Positions 1-9,810 are shown, counted from the stretch's first letter. The stretch: DNA of 64,000 nt from Mesorhizobium sp. LHD-90 (GCF_030929505.1 NZ_JAVFVV010000003.1:124001-188000), one strand, 5' to 3'. The notes: generated from the sequence alone by a model not told the origin. Translations and numbers: made by a program.

Positions 1-2
1 TC

Positions 3-290
3 GGCACAAAGGGAACGGCGCGGATCGAAGGCACGAAACTTTTCGTAGCCTTCCACGACGGCGCCGAGCTCCAGCACGACGACGGCGCGGTCGGCGGCGG
101 GGTGGGGGCCGACCCGATGGCCTTCCCGCATCACCACCATCGCGCCGTGCTCGCCGATTTCCTCGATGCGATCGGCAGCGGCGATCCGGCCCGGCAGCCG
201 AAGGTCAGCGGCCGCGAGGCGCTGAAGGTGCACCGACTGATCGATGCGCTGCTGCGCGCCGCCGAAACCGGCCGGCGCGAGCCGGTCTGA
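3..290 (+). CDS. Gfo/Idh/MocA family oxidoreductase, C-terminal part
   Basis: The frame is open from the left edge of the window and ends at TGA 288-290, so the N-terminal Rossmann domain lies outside. The visible 95 residues match the end of the C-terminal substrate-binding domain of NAD(P)-dependent sugar or inositol dehydrogenases: a G-T-K-G-T-A-R-I-E-G strand, then the typical closing helix with DFLDAI, a P-K-V-S-G-R-E-A-L-K-V-H motif and RLIDALL. Substrate cannot be assigned from this part. The next gene downstream on the same strand, about 95 bp away, is an L-xylulose-reductase-like SDR, which suggests a sugar or polyol catabolic locus to the left. The family call is firm; the substrate is unknown. 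Confidence 0.85.
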   Translation, partial: GTKGTARIEGTKLFVAFHDGAELQHDDGAVGGGVGADPMAFPHHHHRAVLADFLDAIGSGDPARQPKVSGREALKVHRLIDALLRAAETGRREPV

Positions 291-384
291 GCGGTTGCCT
301 TCTGGCGTTTTGCCCGGCGGCCCCGTTTCCTTCGCTTGCGGATTTCGATACGGATTGACGCTGCGGCGCCAGGGGAGGGCAGCG

Positions 385-1158
385 ATGACATCGAGCGACA
401 CAGCGGCGAACACGAGCACGCGCACGACCGGTATGGACTTTTCCGGGAAATCGGTGCTGGTCACCGGCGCGGGAAAAGGTATCGGTCGCGCCATCGCAAA
501 AATGCTCCTAGGGCGCGGCGCCTCGGTGGTGGCGGTGAGCCGAAGTGCCGAGGATCTTGAATCGCTTAGCCGGGAAACCGGATGCAAGACGTTAACCGCC
601 GACCTGCGCGACGCCGATGCGGCGCGCGCCGCCGCGAAAGCCGCGCAGCCTGTCGACTATCTGGTGAACTGCGCCGGCCTGGCGATCCTGGAGTCGGTCC
701 TTGATGTTACGGTCGAATCCTTCGACGCCCTCATAGCCGTCAACACCCGCGCCCCGCTGATCTTTTCGCAAGAATACGCCAGGGCGCGGATCGCGGCCGG
801 CAAGGGCGGGGCGATCGTCAACGTTTCCAGCATATCGGCCTTCACCGGCTTCGCCGACCATGCCGGCTACTGCGCCTCGAAGGGCGCGCTGGATGCGATG
901 AGCCGCGTCATGGCCAATGAACTCGGGCGCCACGGCATCCGCGTCAATTGCGTGAACCCGGCCATCACGCTGACCGACATGGCGCGAAAGGCGTGGAGCG
1001 ATCCGCAGAAGTCGGCGCCGATGCTGTCGCGCATGCCGCTCGGCCGCTTCCTCGAACCGGAGGAGGTGGGGGAGGTCGTGCTGTTCCTGCTGTCCGACCA
1101 GGCATCGATGATCAACGGCATCTCGATGCCGGTCGATTCGGGCTTTCAGATCGTCTAG
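385..1158 (+). CDS. SDR family oxidoreductase, L-xylulose reductase/carbonyl reductase-like
   Basis: A classical short-chain dehydrogenase of 257 residues. The cofactor motif is TGAGKGIG near residues 26-33, the structural motif is NCAG, the catalytic serine lies in NVSSIS, and the Y-x-x-x-K pair is in YCASK. The run M-D-F-S-G-K-S-V-L-V-T-G-A-G-K-G-I-G closely resembles dicarbonyl/L-xylulose reductase (DCXR), which reduces L-xylulose to xylitol with NADPH. I chose ATG 385 because AGGGGAGGG at 371-379 sits at good spacing. ATG 433, where the DCXR-like homology starts, is the alternative and would remove a 16-residue Ser/Thr-rich leader. The frame is also open further upstream, into the previous gene. 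It lies 9 bp before the ModE-like regulator and may be cotranscribed with it. The substrate is an inference. Confidence 0.85.
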   Translation: MTSSDTAANTSTRTTGMDFSGKSVLVTGAGKGIGRAIAKMLLGRGASVVAVSRSAEDLESLSRETGCKTLTADLRDADAARAAAKAAQPVDYLVNCAGLAILESVLDVTVESFDALIAVNTRAPLIFSQEYARARIAAGKGGAIVNVSSISAFTGFADHAGYCASKGALDAMSRVMANELGRHGIRVNCVNPAITLTDMARKAWSDPQKSAPMLSRMPLGRFLEPEEVGEVVLFLLSDQASMINGISMPVDSGFQIV

Positions 1159-1167
1159 GGTCGCGCC

Positions 1168-1509
1168 GTGCCCTCGCTCAGCCTGCGCATAAACCTCGAC
1201 CCGGACGGGCGCATCGGCCCCGGCAAGATCGAGCTTCTGGAACATATCGCCGCGTTCGGCTCGATATCGGCGGCGGCGCGGCGCATGGACATGTCCTATA
1301 AACACGCCTGGGACCTGGTTGAGGAGTTGAACCAGTTGTTCGGCAAGCCTGTGGTGGCGGCGCAGACCGGTGGCAAGAAGGGTGGCGGCGCCCAGCTCAC
1401 GCCAGTGGGATTGGCGGTCGTGGCGCGTTTTCGCGCTATCGAGCGGGCAGCGTATGAGGCTGCCGGGCCGCATATGGAGGCGTTGCAGCGCGAGATCGAC
1501 GCGGCGTGA
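1168..1509 (+). CDS. ModE-type winged-helix DNA-binding protein, single domain
   Basis: A 113-residue protein from GTG 1168, 9 bp after the SDR stop codon. It matches only the N-terminal LysR-like winged helix of ModE: IGPGKIELLEHIAAFGSISA, then A-A-R-R-M-D-M-S-Y-K-H-A-W-D-L-V-E-E-L-N, and a glycine-rich wing (QTGGKKGGGAQLTP). The C-terminal molybdate-binding (TOBE/MOP) domains of full-length ModE are absent, so it cannot sense molybdate in the E. coli way. Short ModE-like proteins of this kind are common in Rhizobiales and are usually annotated as LysR-type or molybdenum-dependent regulators. No molybdate transport gene is in the window, so its target is unknown. It may control the preceding dehydrogenases (inference from position). 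Confidence 0.85.
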   Translation: MPSLSLRINLDPDGRIGPGKIELLEHIAAFGSISAAARRMDMSYKHAWDLVEELNQLFGKPVVAAQTGGKKGGGAQLTPVGLAVVARFRAIERAAYEAAGPHMEALQREIDAA

Positions 1510-1627
1510 TGCACCGTCACCAGCACCCCGGAAAGGCCATAGGCTGTTATATCAAGGAATGCAAAAAAGCCTTGCCGGCATGAGGCCGGGTACATGCCGA
1601 GGGCCTTACCGTTTGATAGGATCAATC

Positions 1628-2176
1628 ATGACAGCTCCCATCTACGACATCCCGGTCACACGCGCCGACGGCACGGCAACGACACTTTCGGACTATGCCG
1701 GAAAGGTGCTGCTGGTGGTCAACGTCGCCTCGAAATGCGGGTTCACCAAGCAGTATGACGGCCTGGAGGCGCTCTACCGCTCGCACCGGGATCGCGGCTT
1801 CACTGTGCTCGGGTTTCCCTCCAACGACTTTGCCGGCCAGGAGCCCGGCACGGATGACGAGATCCAGGAGTTCTGCCGCCTGACCTACGGCGTCGACTTT
1901 CCGGTATTCGCCAAGATCACGGTGAAGGGACCGGAAAAACATCCGCTGTACAGGCTGCTCACCGAGGCAGAGCCGCAGGCCTCGTTCAAGCCCGGAAGCA
2001 CGCTGCTCGCGCGGCTGACCGATTCAGGCCGGGCGCCGGCGCCCGGCGAGGTGAGCTGGAATTTCGAAAAGTTCGTTATCGACGCGGATGGCGCGGTCGT
2101 CGGCCGCTATGGCTCGGACGTGACGCCCGAGGACGAGGGGATGGTCGGTTCGATCCGGAAACTTCTGCCGAGTTGA
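1628..2176 (+). CDS. Glutathione peroxidase (thioredoxin-type peroxidase)
   Basis: A 182-residue peroxidase of normal family length, reducing H2O2 and organic hydroperoxides. The peroxidatic cysteine is Cys37 in NVASKCGFTKQY (cysteine, not selenocysteine), the catalytic glutamine is Gln71 in FPSNDFAGQEPG, and the Trp-Asn pair is in SWNFEKF. Cys83 in E-F-C-R-L-T-Y-G-V is the position of the resolving cysteine in bacterial enzymes that use thioredoxin rather than glutathione, so thioredoxin is the likely reductant (inference). ATG 1628 gives the standard N-terminus MTAPIYDIPV; the frame is open upstream but has no homology there. It is probably a stand-alone cytoplasmic stress gene. It is preceded by 118 bp after the ModE-like gene. 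Confidence 0.93.
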   Translation: MTAPIYDIPVTRADGTATTLSDYAGKVLLVVNVASKCGFTKQYDGLEALYRSHRDRGFTVLGFPSNDFAGQEPGTDDEIQEFCRLTYGVDFPVFAKITVKGPEKHPLYRLLTEAEPQASFKPGSTLLARLTDSGRAPAPGEVSWNFEKFVIDADGAVVGRYGSDVTPEDEGMVGSIRKLLPS

Positions 2177-2388
2177 TCGGCCGTGCCGGCGGCGACCTGT
2201 GTCGTCGCCGGAGCCAGAATGCTGTTCTGCAATGCGCGCTGACCGCAGCCACTCCGCGGCTGGCCAAGCCGGAAAGCCCGCTTCTTCCCGCACTGCAATA
2301 AAGGCTTGGCGCAATTCGCCGATTTGTGGAAATGTGGTGCTAGGGCTCTTCCCGCTTCCGGCCCCGTCGAAAGGTTTTCGCGCCCCAC

Positions 2389-5300
2389 ATGGCAATACTG
2401 GCAGCCGTCTACCATCTGACGCATTACAAATACGACCGGCCGGTCATTCTCGGCCCCCAGATCATCCGGCTGAAACCCGCCCCGCATTCGCGCACCAAGG
2501 TGCTCAGCCATTCGCTGAAGGTTTCGCCCGCAAACCATTTCGTCAATGTCCAGCAGGACCCTTACGGCAATTTCCTCGCGCGCTACGTCTTTCCCGAACC
2601 GGTCACCGAGCTGAAGTTCGAGGTCGACCTGGTTGCCGACATGACGGTCTACAATCCGTTCGACTTCTTCGTCGAGCCGTCCGCCGAGACGTTTCCGTTC
2701 GAGTACCCCGACGACCTCACCGAGGATCTGTCCATCTATCGCCGGCCGGAGACCGCCGACCCGCTGCTGGAACAATTCGTCGCCTCGATCGACCGCAGCC
2801 CACGGAACACGGTGGATTTCATCGTCGATCTCAACGCCCGCATCCAGCGCGAGGTGAACTACATCGTGCGCATGGAGCCCGGCGTACAGGCGCCGGAGGA
2901 GACGCTGGCGCTGGCGAAGGGGTCGTGCCGCGATTCGAGCTGGCTGCTGGTGCAGGTGCTGCGAAACCTCGGCTTTGCCGCGCGTTTCGTCTCGGGGTAT
3001 CTGATCCAGCTCAAGCCGGATCTCGTTTCGCTCGACGGCCCGGCCGGCACGGCGGTCGACTTCACCGACCTGCATGCCTGGTGCGAGGTCTATCTGCCCG
3101 GCGCCGGCTGGATCGGGCTCGACCCCACCTCCGGCCTGCTGACCGGCGAGAGCCATGTGCCGCTGTCGGCGACGCCGCATTACCGCAACGCCGCGCCGAT
3201 CTCCGGCGGCTTTGCCGGCGATCCCGACACGAAGATCGATTTCGACTTCGCGATGCGGGTCGACCGCATCGCCGAGCATCCGCGCATCACAAAGCCCTTT
3301 TCCGACGAATCCTGGGAGGCGCTGGACCGGCTCGGCCACGAGGTCGATGCAGTGTTGCAAGAGCAGGACGTGCGGCTCACCATGGGCGGCGAGCCGACCT
3401 TCGTTTCCATCGACGATTTCGAATCCGCCGAATGGAACACCGCCGCCGTCGGCCCGACCAAGCGCGAAAAAGCCGACGTACTGATCCGAAAACTGCGCGA
3501 GAAATTCGCGCCGGGCGGTTTTTTGCACTACGGGCAAGGCAAATGGTATCCGGGCGAAAGCCTGCCGCGCTGGACGTTTTCGCTCTACTGGCGGGCGGAT
3601 GGCGAGCCGGTGTGGCGCGACCAGAGCCTGATCGCGGCCGAGACCGGGGGCGGCAACCCGACGCCGAAGGATGCGGAAATCCTGCTGAAAACTCTCGCAA
3701 CCGAACTCGGCGTGGATGCCGGCATGGTCGACGAGGCCTATGAGGATCCGGGCGAATGGGTGCTCAAGGAATCGAAGCTGCCAGACAATCTCGATCCGGC
3801 GAATTCGAAGCTGGCCGACCCCGAGGAGCGCAGCCGCATGGCGCGGGTGTTCGAGCGCGGGCTGACCCAGCCTTCCGGCTACGTTCTGCCGGTCCAGCGC
3901 TGGAACGCGCAGGCCGATGGGCCGCGCTGGAAATCGGAGAAATGGAAGACGCGGCGCGGCCGGCTGTTCCTGGTGCCGGGCGATTCACCGGTCGGCTACC
4001 GCTTGCCGCTGGGCGCGTTGCCGCATATTCCGCCGTCGCAGTTTCCCTTCATCGTGCCGGTGGACCCGTCCGTGCCGCGCGGCCCGCTGCCGGTGCGCGA
4101 GCCGACGGCGGCGGTGGCGCCAGCCGGCGCCGACGAGATGGCGCATCGCCAGGCGGAAGCGTCATTCACTGCCGCAACGCCGCAGCAGGACATTGTCGAG
4201 CAGCAGCTTGGCGAGATCGGCGGTGCGGTGCGCACCGCGATTTCCGTCGAGCTGCGCGACGGAAGACTGACCGTGTTCATGCCGCCGGTCGAGGCGCTGG
4301 AAGATTATCTGGAGCTGATTGCCGCGGCGGAGGCGGCGGCGAAGAAGACCGGGCTGGCGGTCCATATCGAGGGCTATGCGCCGCCGCACGACCCGCGCCT
4401 CAACGTCATCCGCGTCGCGCCGGATCCCGGCGTTATCGAGGTCAACATCCATCCGGCGAAAAACTGGGCCGAATGCGTGGCGACGACCACCGCCATCTAC
4501 GAGGAGGCGCGGCTGAGCCGGCTCGGCGCCGAAAAATTCATGATCGACGGCAAGCACACCGGCACCGGCGGCGGCAACCATGTCGTGGTCGGCGGCGCGA
4601 CGCCCAACGACAGCCCGTTCCTGCGCCGGCCAGACCTGCTGAAGAGCCTGGTGCTGTACTGGCAGCGCCACCCGGCGCTGTCCTACCTGTTCTCCGGCCT
4701 GTTCATTGGCCCGACCAGCCAGGCGCCGCGCTTCGACGAGGCGCGCCATGATTCGCTCTACGAACTCGAGATCGCCATGGCGCAGGTGCCGCTGCCGGGG
4801 CAGGGGTCTCCGCCGCTGCCGTGGCTTGTCGACCGGCTGTTCCGCAATCTTCTGGTCGACGTGACCGGCAACACGCATCGCTCGGAAATCTGCATCGACA
4901 AGCTGTTCTCACCGGACGGGCCGACCGGGCGGCTGGGGTTGGTCGAGTTCCGCGGCTTCGAGATGCCGCCCAACGCTCGCATGAGCCTGGCGCAGCAGCT
5001 TCTGGTGCGCGCCATCGTCGCAAGATTGTGGAAGAACCCGCTCGACGGCCGCTTCACCCGCTGGGGCACGGCGCTGCACGACCGCTTCATGCTGCCCCAT
5101 TATGTCTGGCAGGATTTTTTGGACGTGCTGGAGGACCTCAGTCAGAACGATTTCGCCTTCCGGCCGGAATGGTTTTTCGCGCAGCTCGAATTCCGGTTTC
5201 CGTTCTGCGGCGAGATCAGCCAGGCGGGCATCAGGCTGGAGATCCGCCAGGCGCTGGAGCCGTGGCACGTCATGGGCGAGCAAGGCGCGATCGGCGGCAC

Positions 5301-5745
5301 GGTGCGGTTCGTCGATTCCTCGGTCGAGCGCCTGCAGGTGCGCACCGAGGGGCTCAACCCGCAGCGCCACGCAATATTGTGCAATGGCCGCGTCTTGCCG
5401 ATGCGGGTGACCGACAATCGCGAGATCGCGGTGGCGGGTGTGCGCTTCAAGGCGTGGCAGCCGGCGGCCGGCATGCATCCGGCGCTGCCGGTCAACACGC
5501 CGCTGGTGTTCGACATATACGACTGCTGGTCGGGCCGCTCGGTCGGCGGCTGCGTCTATCATGTCGCGCATCCGGGAGGGCGCAACTACGAGACGTTTCC
5601 GGTCAATGCCAACGAGGCCGAGGCGCGGCGGCTGGCGCGCTTCGAGGCGACCGGGCACACACCGGCCGCTTTCACTCTGTTCGAGGAGCAGCCTTCGGCG
5701 GATTTCCCGATGACGCTCGATTTGCGGCGGCCGGCGGGGATTTGA
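2389..5745 (+). CDS. Transglutaminase-like/DUF2126 amidoligase fusion protein
   Basis: An 1118-residue multidomain cytoplasmic protein starting at ATG 2389. Residues about 1-270 are a bacterial transglutaminase N-domain plus a transglutaminase/protease-like core with the triad Cys180 (KGSCRDSSW), His229 (DLHAWCEV) and Asp245 (GLDPTSG). The remainder, from about residue 320, is DUF2126, proposed in published domain analysis to be a glutamine-synthetase-fold COOH-NH2 (amido)ligase. Visible signatures are [14 protein letters not shown] and [12 protein letters not shown]. It is the first of three genes (with 6000-8399 and 8732-9631) that recur together in many bacteria and are predicted to make or remodel a peptide or peptide-tagged product. 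The product is unknown. No signal peptide is seen. Domain assignment is firm, function is inferred. Confidence 0.9.
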   Translation: MAILAAVYHLTHYKYDRPVILGPQIIRLKPAPHSRTKVLSHSLKVSPANHFVNVQQDPYGNFLARYVFPEPVTELKFEVDLVADMTVYNPFDFFVEPSAETFPFEYPDDLTEDLSIYRRPETADPLLEQFVASIDRSPRNTVDFIVDLNARIQREVNYIVRMEPGVQAPEETLALAKGSCRDSSWLLVQVLRNLGFAARFVSGYLIQLKPDLVSLDGPAGTAVDFTDLHAWCEVYLPGAGWIGLDPTSGLLTGESHVPLSATPHYRNAAPISGGFAGDPDTKIDFDFAMRVDRIAEHPRITKPFSDESWEALDRLGHEVDAVLQEQDVRLTMGGEPTFVSIDDFESAEWNTAAVGPTKREKADVLIRKLREKFAPGGFLHYGQGKWYPGESLPRWTFSLYWRADGEPVWRDQSLIAAETGGGNPTPKDAEILLKTLATELGVDAGMVDEAYEDPGEWVLKESKLPDNLDPANSKLADPEERSRMARVFERGLTQPSGYVLPVQRWNAQADGPRWKSEKWKTRRGRLFLVPGDSPVGYRLPLGALPHIPPSQFPFIVPVDPSVPRGPLPVREPTAAVAPAGADEMAHRQAEASFTAATPQQDIVEQQLGEIGGAVRTAISVELRDGRLTVFMPPVEALEDYLELIAAAEAAAKKTGLAVHIEGYAPPHDPRLNVIRVAPDPGVIEVNIHPAKNWAECVATTTAIYEEARLSRLGAEKFMIDGKHTGTGGGNHVVVGGATPNDSPFLRRPDLLKSLVLYWQRHPALSYLFSGLFIGPTSQAPRFDEARHDSLYELEIAMAQVPLPGQGSPPLPWLVDRLFRNLLVDVTGNTHRSEICIDKLFSPDGPTGRLGLVEFRGFEMPPNARMSLAQQLLVRAIVARLWKNPLDGRFTRWGTALHDRFMLPHYVWQDFLDVLEDLSQNDFAFRPEWFFAQLEFRFPFCGEISQAGIRLEIRQALEPWHVMGEQGAIGGTVRFVDSSVERLQVRTEGLNPQRHAILCNGRVLPMRVTDNREIAVAGVRFKAWQPAAGMHPALPVNTPLVFDIYDCWSGRSVGGCVYHVAHPGGRNYETFPVNANEAEARRLARFEATGHTPAAFTLFEEQPSADFPMTLDLRRPAGI

Positions 5746-5790
5746 ACCGTGATGAAGGGCTCACCGACGTTTCGTGGACGAGAGGTAGTG

Positions 5791-5964
5791 CCCCTTCGCA
5801 CCCCCCTCTGTCCTGCCGGACATCTCCCCCGCAAGGGGGGAGATTGGCAGCGTCGGCCGCTCCGCTCGTTCTGCGTCGCTGGTAATTGGCGAAAGCCAAG
5901 CGGCCGGCCAATCTCCCCCCTTGTGGGGGAGATGTCCGGCAGGACAGAGGGGGGTGCGAAGGGG
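5791..5964. repeat. Large intergenic palindromic repeat, type A
   Basis: Two 58-bp arms (5791-5848 and 5907-5964) are inverted copies with one mismatch. Each arm contains its own smaller hairpin made of a C-run, a 4-nt loop and a G-run. The 58-bp centre contains further complementary GGCCGCT/AGCGGCC segments. The element fills most of the 254-bp gap between the first two genes of the transglutaminase cluster. This architecture is typical of dispersed palindromic elements in Mesorhizobium-type genomes. It could fold in mRNA and attenuate or stabilise the polycistronic transcript. Confidence 0.85.
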
Positions 5965-5999
5965 CGCCAACCGCGACCAATCTTGTCCCGAGGGGCGTC

Positions 6000-8399
6000 A
6001 TGAAAGCGCCTTCGGTTTCGCCCAGCCGCAAGAAGCATCTCCTCCTCGACGGCTACCACCCTTTGCCCGGCGTGCCGGACGAGATGGTTGACGCCGCTGG
6101 CAATCCGCGTCCGATCTGGCGCGATTTCATCGCGGCGCTGGAGGACCTCGGGCCGGAGGAACTGTCGAAACGCTTCGCCCGCGCCGACCAATATCTGCGC
6201 GACGCCGGGGTCTACTACCGCGTCTACGACAAGGTCGGGGCCAACGAGCGCGAATGGCCGCTGTCGCACGTACCGCTGCTGATCGACGAGGCGGAATGGG
6301 CTGATATCAGCACCGGGCTGACGCAGCGCGCCGATCTGTTCGAACAAATCGTCGCCGACATCTATGGCGACAACCGGCTGGTGGCGCAGGGCCTGCTGCC
6401 GCCCGGCCTCGTCGCCTCCAGCCCCGAATATCTGCGGCCGCTCGCCGGGGTGAAGCCGGCCGGCGGGCACTTCCTGCATTTCTGCGCCTTCGAGCTTGGC
6501 CGGGGACCGGACGGCGGCTGGTGGGTGCTGGGCGACCGCATGCAGGCGCCATCCGGCGCCGGTTTCGCGCTGGAGAACCGCGTGGCGACGACGCGGGCGC
6601 TGTCGGACATCTATGGCGAGATGCATGTGCATCGGCTGGCCGGTTTCTTCCGCCGTTTTCGCGACGCGCTGGTGGAGGCGGCCGGCGACCCGGATGGCCG
6701 AGTCGCGATTCTGACGCCCGGCCCGCTCAACGAGACTTATTACGAACACGCCTATATCGCCCGCTACCTCGGCATCATGCTGCTGGAAGGCGAGGACCTG
6801 ACCGTGTCGGAAGGCCGGCTGATGGTGCGCACCGTCGCGGGGCTGAAGCCGGTCAGCGTGCTGTGGCGGCGGCTTGACGCCGCATTCGCCGACCCGCTGG
6901 AACTCAACGCCGCCTCGCGCATCGGCACGCCGGGCCTGGCGCAGGCTGTGCGGCAGGGGTCGGTGGCAGTGGTCAATGCGCTGGGCTCCGGCATATTGGA
7001 GACGCGGGCGCTGCTCGCCTTCCTGCCCCGAATCTCCCGGGCGCTGCGCGGCGAGGATCTGGCGCTGCCGTCGATCGCCACCTGGTGGTGCGGGCAGGAG
7101 AAGGAGCGCGACCACGTCATCGCCAATCTCGACCGCATGATGGTCGGGCCGGCGCTGTCGACGCGGCTCGCCTTCGAGGACGAGGGCCGTACCGTGCTCG
7201 GCTCGTCGCTGGAGCCGGGCGAGCGCGAGGCGCTGGTGCGACGCCTGTACGGGGAGGGTGAAAAATTCGTCGGCCAGGAAGCGGTGACGCTGTCGACCAC
7301 GCCGGTCCACGTCAATGGCTGGCTGGAGCCGCGGCCGGCGGTGCTGCGCGTCCATCTGGCGCGCACGCCGCAGGGCTGGATCGTCATGCCGGGCGGCTTC
7401 GCACGGGTCGGCGAAACGCAGGACGGGGCGGCCATCGCGATGCAGCGTGGCGGCCATGCGGCGGACGTCTGGGTCGTGTCCAAGGAAGCCGTTTCGCGCG
7501 ACACCCTGCTGCCGGGCGCCGGAGATGATTTCCGCCGCCGCACGCCGGGCAGCCTGCCCAGCCGCGCGGCGGAAAACCTCACCTGGCTCGGCCGGTATGT
7601 CGAGCGGGCGGAGGACACGGTGCGGGTGCTGCGCGCCTATCATGTGCGGCTGGCCGAGACCGACGATCCGGCGCTGCCGCTGCTTGCCGAGGTCCGCAAC
7701 TTCATGGAGCCGCTCGGCGTCGACATGGACGCCGCCATTCCCGTCGGCCTGCTCGGCACGATCGACAGCGCCATCTATAGCGCAGGCCAGATCCGCGACC
7801 GTTTTTCGCCCGACGGCTGGCTGGCGCTGCGCGACCTGTCGCGCACGCTGCACAAATTCGCCGGCACGGTGGAGCCGGGCGACGACGCGACGCGGGCGAT
7901 GACGGTGCTGCTCCGCAAGATCGCCGGTTTTTCGGGCCTGCTCAACGAGAATATGTACCGCTTCACCGGCTGGCGCTTCCTGGAGATCGGCCGCCGGCTG
8001 GAGCGGGCGATGCAGATCGCCCGTACGCTCGGCCGGGTGACGCGAGACGATGCGCCGGACGGTGCGCTGGATATGATGCTGGAAATCGGCGACAGCGTGA
8101 TGACCCACCGGCGGCAATATACGGTGCGCTCGGGGCGGCGAACGGTGGTCGACCTTTTGGCGCTCGACCCGCTCAATCCGCGCTCGGTTCTGTTCCAACT
8201 CGAGCGGCTGAAGTATGAAATTGACCACCTGCCGAACGCCGGCGGCCACGGCCTGTCGGAGCCCGCCAAGGAGGTCTGGCGCCTGCATACCGGCCTCGCC
8301 ACGAGGGAGGCGGCCGACCTCTCGCCCGAGGCGCTGGAGCAGATCGCCTGGGATGTAGGCGGGTTGTACGAGAAGATTTCGCAGGCGTATTTCGGGTAG
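6000..8399 (+). CDS. Circularly permuted ATP-grasp/alpha-E domain protein
   Basis: A 799-residue protein from ATG 6000, with GAGGGGC at 5991-5997 as a weak ribosome site. Residues 1 to about 480 match the circularly permuted ATP-grasp type 2 family (former DUF404/DUF407), with DQYLRDAGVYYRVYD, a LFEQIVADIYGDNRLV segment, PGPLNETYYEHAYIARYLGI and LVEGEDL-like (LLEGEDLTVSEG) motifs. Residues about 510-799 form the all-helical alpha-E domain (former DUF403), beginning near S-R-A-A-E-N-L-T-W-L-G-R-Y-V-E-R-A-E-D-T. The family is predicted to form peptide or amide bonds with ATP. It is the middle gene of the three-gene cluster and is isolated from both neighbours by long palindromes, so the operon may be transcribed through structured RNA or have separate promoters. 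The substrate is unknown. Confidence 0.9.
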   Translation: MKAPSVSPSRKKHLLLDGYHPLPGVPDEMVDAAGNPRPIWRDFIAALEDLGPEELSKRFARADQYLRDAGVYYRVYDKVGANEREWPLSHVPLLIDEAEWADISTGLTQRADLFEQIVADIYGDNRLVAQGLLPPGLVASSPEYLRPLAGVKPAGGHFLHFCAFELGRGPDGGWWVLGDRMQAPSGAGFALENRVATTRALSDIYGEMHVHRLAGFFRRFRDALVEAAGDPDGRVAILTPGPLNETYYEHAYIARYLGIMLLEGEDLTVSEGRLMVRTVAGLKPVSVLWRRLDAAFADPLELNAASRIGTPGLAQAVRQGSVAVVNALGSGILETRALLAFLPRISRALRGEDLALPSIATWWCGQEKERDHVIANLDRMMVGPALSTRLAFEDEGRTVLGSSLEPGEREALVRRLYGEGEKFVGQEAVTLSTTPVHVNGWLEPRPAVLRVHLARTPQGWIVMPGGFARVGETQDGAAIAMQRGGHAADVWVVSKEAVSRDTLLPGAGDDFRRRTPGSLPSRAAENLTWLGRYVERAEDTVRVLRAYHVRLAETDDPALPLLAEVRNFMEPLGVDMDAAIPVGLLGTIDSAIYSAGQIRDRFSPDGWLALRDLSRTLHKFAGTVEPGDDATRAMTVLLRKIAGFSGLLNENMYRFTGWRFLEIGRRLERAMQIARTLGRVTRDDAPDGALDMMLEIGDSVMTHRRQYTVRSGRRTVVDLLALDPLNPRSVLFQLERLKYEIDHLPNAGGHGLSEPAKEVWRLHTGLATREAADLSPEALEQIAWDVGGLYEKISQAYFG

Positions 8400-8473
8400 G
8401 GCCTGTTTGAATTGATGGACAGCATTCGTTCGTTGACACGCCCCTCTGACCTGCCGGCGCTTTCGGAGCAGCC

Positions 8474-8681
8474 GCACTCCGTCCAGCACCCCTCATCCGA
8501 CCTCGCTTCGCTCGGCCACCTTCTCCCACAAGGGGAGAAGGGGGAGTTTCGCGCCACCGCCTCTGCAAATCTCGAGCGGCGGCGATTGGCAGCGAGGCCG
8601 ATGCAACGCTTCCCCTTCTCCCCTTGTGGGAGAAGGTGGCCGAGCGAAGCGAGGTCGGATGAGGGGTGCTGGACGGAGTGC
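8474..8681. repeat. Large intergenic palindromic repeat, type B (copy 1)
   Basis: Two 70-bp arms (8474-8543 and 8612-8681) are perfect inverted copies around a 68-bp centre. The element occupies most of the 332-bp gap between the ATP-grasp gene and the second transglutaminase gene, and no coding sequence is seen there. The core of each arm (CCCCTCATCCGACCTCGCTT and CTTCTCCCACAAGGGGAGAA) recurs at 56200-56385, so this is a dispersed family, not a one-off terminator. Confidence 0.9.
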
Positions 8682-8731
8682 GACCGCCCCGGGTCCAATG
8701 CCAACCACATCCTGTTCAGGACCACCTCCTG

Positions 8732-9631
8732 ATGCACTACGACATCCGCCTCACGCTCTCCTATGTCTACGATGCCTGGGCCGGCGGCGGGCGGCATCAG
8801 GTGCGCGTGCTGCCGCCGACGATTCCGGGCATCCAGCGCGTCGTCGCCGCGTCGCTGTCCTTCACGCCGGCGCCCAGCGAGCGCTCCGACTTCACCGACT
8901 TCTTCGGCACCAATGTCACCGCGATCGTCTGCCGCGACGCACACGATACGCTGGACGTGAAAATGTCGGCGCGGGTGGCGGTGGCGCGGCCGGAGATCGG
9001 GCTTGACGTGTCGCCGTCGCTGCCGCGGCTGCGCAAGGAGATCGGCGGCGTGCTGTCGCTGGCGCCCGATTCCCCTCAGCATTTTCTCGCTGCCAGCGAC
9101 CATGTCGGCATTGACCCGGACATCACCGCCTATGCCGCCGAGAGTTCTGGCGAGGTGTCGGTGCGGGCAATCGCCCGCGATTTCTGCACCCGCATCAACT
9201 GCGACTTCACCTATGACGGCGACGCGACGACGGTGGCGACCCGCGCCCGCGACGCCTTCGACCTGAAGCGCGGCGTCTGCCAGGATTTTTCGCACGTCAT
9301 GATCGCCGGCCTGCGCGGCCTCGGCATTCCGGCAGGCTATGTCAGCGGTTTTTTGCGCACCATCCCGCCGCCCGGCAAGGAGCGACTGGAGGGGGCGGAC
9401 GCCATGCATGCTTGGGTGAAGGTCTGGTGCGGGCGCGAGGTGGGATGGATCGAGTTCGACCCGACCAACGATATGCTGGCCGGCAACGACCACATCACCG
9501 TCGGCTACGGCCGCGACTATTCCGACGTCGCGCCGATCGTTGGCGTGCTGAAAACCACCGGCGGGCAGGAGGCGGAGCAGAAGGTGGACGTCGTGCCGGT
9601 GGATGCAAAATCGGTCGAGGGTGCCCGCTGA
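8732..9631 (+). CDS. Transglutaminase family protein
   Basis: A 299-residue protein starting at ATG 8732 after a moderate site (CACCTCCTG). It has the N-terminal beta-domain of bacterial transglutaminase-like proteins (residues about 1-90) and the papain-like core with the triad Cys183 (GVCQDFSH), His226 (DAMHAWVKV) and Asp243 (EFDPTND). No signal peptide or membrane segment is evident, so it is probably cytoplasmic. It may act as a peptidase or amidase on the product of the two upstream ligases (inference from the conserved three-gene neighbourhood). In many genomes the next gene in this cluster is the proteasome-like peptidase Anbu; here it is followed by ilvD. Confidence 0.92.
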   Translation: MHYDIRLTLSYVYDAWAGGGRHQVRVLPPTIPGIQRVVAASLSFTPAPSERSDFTDFFGTNVTAIVCRDAHDTLDVKMSARVAVARPEIGLDVSPSLPRLRKEIGGVLSLAPDSPQHFLAASDHVGIDPDITAYAAESSGEVSVRAIARDFCTRINCDFTYDGDATTVATRARDAFDLKRGVCQDFSHVMIAGLRGLGIPAGYVSGFLRTIPPPGKERLEGADAMHAWVKVWCGREVGWIEFDPTNDMLAGNDHITVGYGRDYSDVAPIVGVLKTTGGQEAEQKVDVVPVDAKSVEGAR

Positions 9632-9810
9632 AGGCCGGTTTCGACCGGCGGAAGGCGCGGAACGCCGCACATGACCCGGTTGTCCGACACTTCCGGTCTC
9701 GGTCACGACTATCGGGGAGGTTTGGCCGCGGTGCTCAATCAAAGACGCCGACTGAGCACCCGCTTCCGCTTCCGACATTGTATCGAATATCGCCGGTGCT
9801 AGGACAAAGT

